A stretch of DNA of 9,047 bases from NCBI GenBank assembly GCA_937920235.1, contig CALGUK010000036.1, forward strand, positions 1 to 9,047. The letters run 5' to 3'. The notes below the pieces were generated by a model. It had not been told where the DNA came from and did not search any database. It was given only the letters and a program-made list of their open reading frames with translations. Shown here one piece after another: positions 5,459 through 9,047 of this stretch. Each line of letters begins with the position of its first letter. Within the stretch, counting starts at the first letter, position 1. Both the position numbers and the translations under genes were made by a program. This stretch comes from an uncultured Clostridia bacterium (GTDB taxonomy: Bacteria > Bacillota > Clostridia > Oscillospirales > Acutalibacteraceae).

Positions 5459-6919
5459 ATGAGTAAAAAATGTGATGTGCTTATAGTCGGCTGCGGTGTT
5501 GCGGGGCTTAATACAGCACTTTCTTTACCCGGAAATCTGAACATTACGATGCTTGCAAAAAAGAGCAATACCGACTCGAATTCTTCTCTTGCTCAGGGCG
5601 GCGTTGCGGCAGTTCTTGATACGGTGAATGATAATTATGATCTGCATATTAATGATACGATGATCGCAGGTCAACAGGCAAACGATATTGATGCGGTTAC
5701 AACTCTTGTTCACGAGGGACCCGATGAAGTGCGTAAAATCATCGGATACGGTGTTGAATTCGATAAGCGACCTGACGGTGAGCTCAATATGACTCTAGAG
5801 GGCGGACATTGTCGCAGAAGAATTGTTCATCATAAGGATACAACCGGTGCCGAAATGGTGCGTGCTATGGTTGCAGAAGCAAAAAAACGCAATAATATTG
5901 AAATTTTAGAAAATACCCCCGTTTTTAAACTGACCAGAGTTAAAAGCGGTATCTGTGCTCATATTCTTACGGAAGAAGGACAGGATGAGATTTTTGCAAG
6001 TTATTGTGTGCTTGCAACAGGTGGTATCGGCAGAGTTTATAAATATACGACAAATCCTAAGGTCGCAACGGGTGACGGCATCCGACTGGCGTTTGAGTTG
6101 GGTGCAAGAATTAAGAATTTAAGCTATGTGCAATTCCACCCGACAGCATTTAATTCTGATGATAACGAGCAGTTCCTTATCAGTGAAGCGGTCCGCGGAG
6201 AAGGTGCCTATCTTCTTAATTGTAATAAAGAACGTTTTATGCACCGTTACGACGAAAGACTTGAGCTTGCTCCTCGTGATGTGGTTTCAAAGTCAATTAT
6301 TATTGAATCTCGCCGTACAGGTAGCAACAACTTTTATCTTGACATTACCCATCGCGATAAGGAGTATCTTCTTAATCGGTTTCCGGGTATTCACCGGGGA
6401 TGCTTAAGATACAATGTTGATATCACAAAGGACCTGATCCCGATATTTCCTTGTCAGCATTATCTTATGGGCGGTATTGAGGTTGACCTTAATTCAAGAA
6501 CAACGGTTTCTCGGCTTTATGCAGTCGGTGAATGTTCAAATACGGGTGTTCACGGTAAAAACAGACTTGCAAGTAATTCACTTTTGGAGGCACTGGTTTT
6601 CGGCAAGCGATGTGCCGATGACATTGTTCGCTGTATTGATATGAAATATCCCGAGGTGCAGATTACCGAGGTGGAAAAGCCCGATCTTGACGGTGCACCG
6701 CTTTTAAAGGGTGTGCGGACTGAAATCCGTAACATTATGCAGCGTTCATATTTTGTAATGCCTGCAAATGAAGATGCCGTGCGCAACGGATATAAGCGTG
6801 TCCGTGAAATTCTGACACGACTTAAAAACGGTAAATTTAAAATCACTCCCGATTATTGTGAGGCATTAAGTCTGGCAACAGTGGCTTATATAATTCTTAA
6901 GGAGGTCAATGACCAATGA
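5459..6919 (+). CDS. nadB: L-aspartate oxidase (NadB)
   Basis: FAD enzyme of 486 aa for the first step of de novo NAD synthesis: L-aspartate to iminoaspartate, using fumarate or O2 as electron acceptor; fumarate would be expected in an anaerobe. The dinucleotide motif GCGVAG is at 11-16, NSSLAQGG at 41-48, EGGHCRRR at 114-121, QFHPTA at 225-230, APRD at 271-274, HYLMGGI at 334-340 and NRLASNSLLE at 368-377. The residues matching the active site of the E. coli enzyme, as I recall them, are all kept (Glu114, His227, Arg273, His334, Arg369). The ATG at 5459 is preferred over an in-frame TTG at 5438, because MSKKCDVLIVG fits the family N-terminus. It is shorter than the roughly 540-aa E. coli enzyme, mainly at the C-terminal helical domain. 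First gene of the nadB-nadC-folC operon; the stop overlaps the nadC start. Confidence 0.96.
   Translation: MSKKCDVLIVGCGVAGLNTALSLPGNLNITMLAKKSNTDSNSSLAQGGVAAVLDTVNDNYDLHINDTMIAGQQANDIDAVTTLVHEGPDEVRKIIGYGVEFDKRPDGELNMTLEGGHCRRRIVHHKDTTGAEMVRAMVAEAKKRNNIEILENTPVFKLTRVKSGICAHILTEEGQDEIFASYCVLATGGIGRVYKYTTNPKVATGDGIRLAFELGARIKNLSYVQFHPTAFNSDDNEQFLISEAVRGEGAYLLNCNKERFMHRYDERLELAPRDVVSKSIIIESRRTGSNNFYLDITHRDKEYLLNRFPGIHRGCLRYNVDITKDLIPIFPCQHYLMGGIEVDLNSRTTVSRLYAVGECSNTGVHGKNRLASNSLLEALVFGKRCADDIVRCIDMKYPEVQITEVEKPDLDGAPLLKGVRTEIRNIMQRSYFVMPANEDAVRNGYKRVREILTRLKNGKFKITPDYCEALSLATVAYIILKEVNDQ
6899..6905 (+). promoter_or_regulatory. Strong ribosome binding site for nadC inside nadB
   Basis: AAGGAGG, a near-perfect anti-16S match, sits in the last codons of nadB, 10 bases before the nadC ATG at 6916. 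With the ATGA overlap it gives nadC efficient re-initiation and fixes its start. Confidence 0.85.
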
Positions 6920-7752
6920 AATTAAATCAGTTTTATGTGGATAATCTTATAAAAGAAGCAATAACCGAGGATATAAATTATATTGATGTCTCAGCAGATT
7001 ACCTTATTCCCGAGGAACAGAGAAACGACTCATATTTTGTAGCAAAAGCAGATGGCGTTCTCTGCGGTCTTGATATCGCCATGCGCGTTTTCACGCTTCT
7101 TGACGATACCTTCACATATACAGCTCATAAGAGGGATGGTGAAGAAGTCAAAACAGGCGATTTAATCGTTGAATTTAACGGAAAAACCGCTTGTCTTCTC
7201 AAGGGTGAGCGGACCGCTCTCAACATTATTCAGCATATGTCGGGTATTGCAACCGCTACAAGTAAAGCAGTCAAGCTCTGCGAGGGAACAAGGGCACAGG
7301 TTACGGATACGAGAAAAACATTACCGGGACTTCGTGCGTTACAGAAATATGCGGTAGTTTGCGGCGGCGGAAAAAACCACAGATATAATCTCTCTGACGG
7401 TGCTATGCTTAAGGATAATCACATTGATGCAGGCGGCGGTATTACAAATGCGGTGGAAGCTCTTCGATCAAAACTCGGCCATATGGTAAAAATTGAGGTC
7501 GAAACACGTGATTTTAATGAGGTGAAAGAAGCTGTTGATGCCGGTGCCGATATAATTATGCTTGATAATATGACAAACGCACAGATGAAAGAATGTGTTG
7601 AATATATCAACGGCAGAGCAAAAACAGAGGCATCAGGAAATATTACTCTCAATAATATCGCAGAAGTTGCAAAAACAGGTGTTGATATTATTTCACTCGG
7701 AACTCTCACTCACTCCGTTAAAGCCTTTGACATTTCGATGAAGATGAGATAA
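6916..7752 (+). CDS. nadC: Nicotinate-nucleotide pyrophosphorylase, carboxylating (NadC)
   Basis: Quinolinate phosphoribosyltransferase of 278 aa, converting quinolinate and PRPP to nicotinate mononucleotide with loss of CO2. Length is typical. Motifs in order are ERTALNIIQHMSGIAT (98-113), DTRKT (131-135), GGKNHRYNLSDG (151-162), LKDNH (165-169), EVET (194-197), IMLDN (214-218) and ISLGTLTH (259-266). The basic residues Arg133, Lys134, His155, Arg156 and Lys166, together with the acidic Glu196 and Asp217, fit the substrate and metal sites known in the family. One small departure is EASGNIT (238-244), where ExSGGI is usual. It overlaps nadB by four bases and lies 4 bases before folC, so the three are co-transcribed. 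nadA is not adjacent. Confidence 0.97.
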   Translation: MKLNQFYVDNLIKEAITEDINYIDVSADYLIPEEQRNDSYFVAKADGVLCGLDIAMRVFTLLDDTFTYTAHKRDGEEVKTGDLIVEFNGKTACLLKGERTALNIIQHMSGIATATSKAVKLCEGTRAQVTDTRKTLPGLRALQKYAVVCGGGKNHRYNLSDGAMLKDNHIDAGGGITNAVEALRSKLGHMVKIEVETRDFNEVKEAVDAGADIIMLDNMTNAQMKECVEYINGRAKTEASGNITLNNIAEVAKTGVDIISLGTLTHSVKAFDISMKMR

Positions 7753-7756
7753 ACCT

Positions 7757-9004
7757 ATGAATTTTAACGAATCAGTGGAATATATCCATTCTCTGTTGGC
7801 ATTCGGAGTCAAGCCCGGACTCGAACGAATCTCTATGTTGCTCGACTTACTCGGAAATCCCCAGGACAAGCTCAAATTTGTTCACGTTGCGGGGACAAAC
7901 GGCAAAGGCTCAACCTCCACGATGATTGCTAATATGCTTACGGCGGAAGGATATCAAACGGGACTTTTTACATCACCTTATGTAATTGACTTCTGTGAAA
8001 GAATACAGATTGACGGTAAAAATATCAGTAAAGATATTTTTGCGGAATGTGTAACGGCGGTACGTGAAAAAACAGAGGAGCTGAACAGAAAAAATATAGT
8101 TATAACCGAATTTGAGGCTATAACCGCTTCGGCATTTCTCTGCTTTGAAAAAACGGAATGTGACTATGTGGTTCTCGAAGTCGGACTCGGCGGACGATAT
8201 GATGCTACAAATGTAATCAAAAAGCCCGAAGCCGTTGTGATTACTTCCATTTCTCTTGATCATATTGCGATTTTGGGCGATACAGTTGAAAAAATTGCTT
8301 TTGAAAAATGCGGCATTATTAAAGAAAATGTACCTGTAATAACATCTGTAAATCAGCAAAGTGATGCCTTAAGGGTCATTAAGAAAACCTGCGATAAAAA
8401 AAATTGCAATCTGATTATTGCAAATCCGAAAGAAACGGAAATTCTTGACGATTCAATTTTCGGTATGGCCTTTATTTATAAAGACAATGTTTATAAAACG
8501 AGACTTACGGGAAATCATCAGATTGAAAATACTGTTAATGCCATTGAATGTGCAGGTTTGCTCGGTGTAAGCGAAAATGCAATTTCCGAGGGAATTGAAA
8601 GCACGAGAATGATTGCAAGAATGGAAATTATCGGAAAAAAACCGCTCATAATCCGTGACGGTGGTCATAATGAGGGTTGTGCCGAAGCACTTTATAATTT
8701 TCTTACCAAATATAATGTGCAAAATATCAATATGCTTATAGGGCTTATGGCAGATAAAGATTGCGAGGGTTATGTTTCAAAAATCGCATCACTTTGTAAG
8801 TCTGTTGTAACTGTTACACCAAGTAATCCAAGAGCATTAGATAGTGAAAAACTTAAAGGAATAGCAGAAAAATATTGCGATAATGTAAAATCTATAAATA
8901 ACCCACAAGAGGGGTACAAATATATTCTTTCAAACACCAAAGAGAATGAAACAGTTTTAGTCTGTGGCTCTTTTTACTTAATGAGCGACATTTTTGGGGA
9001 GTAG
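7757..9004 (+). CDS. folC: Folylpolyglutamate synthase / dihydrofolate synthase (FolC)
   Basis: Mur-ligase-family ATP enzyme of 415 aa that adds glutamate to folates, and possibly to dihydropteroate, in the cytoplasm. The P-loop GTNGKGST is at 46-53; EVGLGGRYDATN (141-152), SLDH (166-169) with His169, EKCGIIK (183-189) with Lys184 as the probable carbamylated lysine, and TGNHQIEN (251-258) follow. The C-terminal domain has DGGHN (301-305), where DGAHNP is usual, and ends in GSFYLMSDIF. Length is normal. The ATG is 4 bases after the nadC stop, with a weak GATGAGAT upstream, so translation is probably coupled. Codon choice shifts late in the gene: CCA proline codons appear only at residues 355, 358 and 383. 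Whether it also has dihydrofolate synthase activity cannot be told by eye. Confidence 0.95.
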   Translation: MNFNESVEYIHSLLAFGVKPGLERISMLLDLLGNPQDKLKFVHVAGTNGKGSTSTMIANMLTAEGYQTGLFTSPYVIDFCERIQIDGKNISKDIFAECVTAVREKTEELNRKNIVITEFEAITASAFLCFEKTECDYVVLEVGLGGRYDATNVIKKPEAVVITSISLDHIAILGDTVEKIAFEKCGIIKENVPVITSVNQQSDALRVIKKTCDKKNCNLIIANPKETEILDDSIFGMAFIYKDNVYKTRLTGNHQIENTVNAIECAGLLGVSENAISEGIESTRMIARMEIIGKKPLIIRDGGHNEGCAEALYNFLTKYNVQNINMLIGLMADKDCEGYVSKIASLCKSVVTVTPSNPRALDSEKLKGIAEKYCDNVKSINNPQEGYKYILSNTKENETVLVCGSFYLMSDIFGE

Positions 9005-9016
9005 GGGGCAAAATCT

Positions 9017-9047
9017 ATGTATAAAGATTTTATTGAAGACAGAATAA
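9017..9047 (+). CDS. Start of a further gene, cut by window edge
   Basis: ATG at 9017 follows AGGGGG (9003-9008) at a spacing of 8 bases, and the frame stays open to the end of the window (MYKDFIEDRI). The Shine-Dalgarno site overlaps the folC stop codon, so the gene is likely the next member of the operon. The ten residues resemble the N-terminus of some clostridial XRE helix-turn-helix regulators, but this is far too short to assign a family. Confidence 0.6.
   Translation, partial: MYKDFIEDRI

Overview
The window looks like part of a chromosome from an anaerobic Firmicute of class Clostridia, probably the Oscillospirales/Ruminococcaceae side. The strongest evidence is a SCIFF (ranthipeptide) precursor with its radical SAM/SPASM maturase, a pair nearly universal in Clostridia. 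Moderate to low GC, strong Shine-Dalgarno sites and TTGACA/TATAAT-type promoters (several with an extended TGn) agree. No IS element, CRISPR array or rRNA is visible, and no gene-free stretch exceeds about 150 bases.

Layout. (1) 1-52, minus: the 5' two thirds of a tRNA-Arg(ACG), cut by the window edge, with its own promoter at 79-107. (2) 183-650, plus: an acidic 155-aa protein of unknown function with its own promoter, ending at a hairpin terminator shared with the convergent operon. (3) 3713-683, minus: an operon made of promoter, a 49-aa Cys-rich SCIFF precursor (3640-3491, absent from ordinary ORF calls because of its size), a hairpin/U-tract attenuator, the SCIFF maturase (3414-2041), and after 11 bases a divergent Orn/Lys/Arg-decarboxylase-family PLP enzyme (2029-683). 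(4) 3782-3979, plus: a tiny two-helix membrane protein divergent from the SCIFF operon, followed by a terminator. (5) 4118-5335, plus: a CLC-family anion channel/antiporter with its own promoter. (6) 5459 to the right edge, plus: nadB-nadC-folC and the first codons of a further gene. nadB and nadC overlap by ATGA, and nadC and folC are 4 bases apart.

How the genes work together. NadB oxidises L-aspartate to iminoaspartate and NadC turns quinolinate into nicotinate mononucleotide. NadA, the enzyme between them, is not in the window and must be elsewhere if the pathway is complete. FolC adds glutamate to folates, so the right half is a cofactor operon. The left operon makes a ribosomally synthesised peptide that the radical SAM enzyme should cross-link through Cys thioethers.

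The most interesting point is the SCIFF precursor. It has seven cysteines instead of six, and a Gly directly after the fifth Cys where, from memory of the characterised homologue CteA, the thioether-acceptor Thr sits. The decarboxylase tightly coupled to the maturase, with a clearly different base and codon composition, is the second point. All functional calls come from reading motifs by eye; no search was run.
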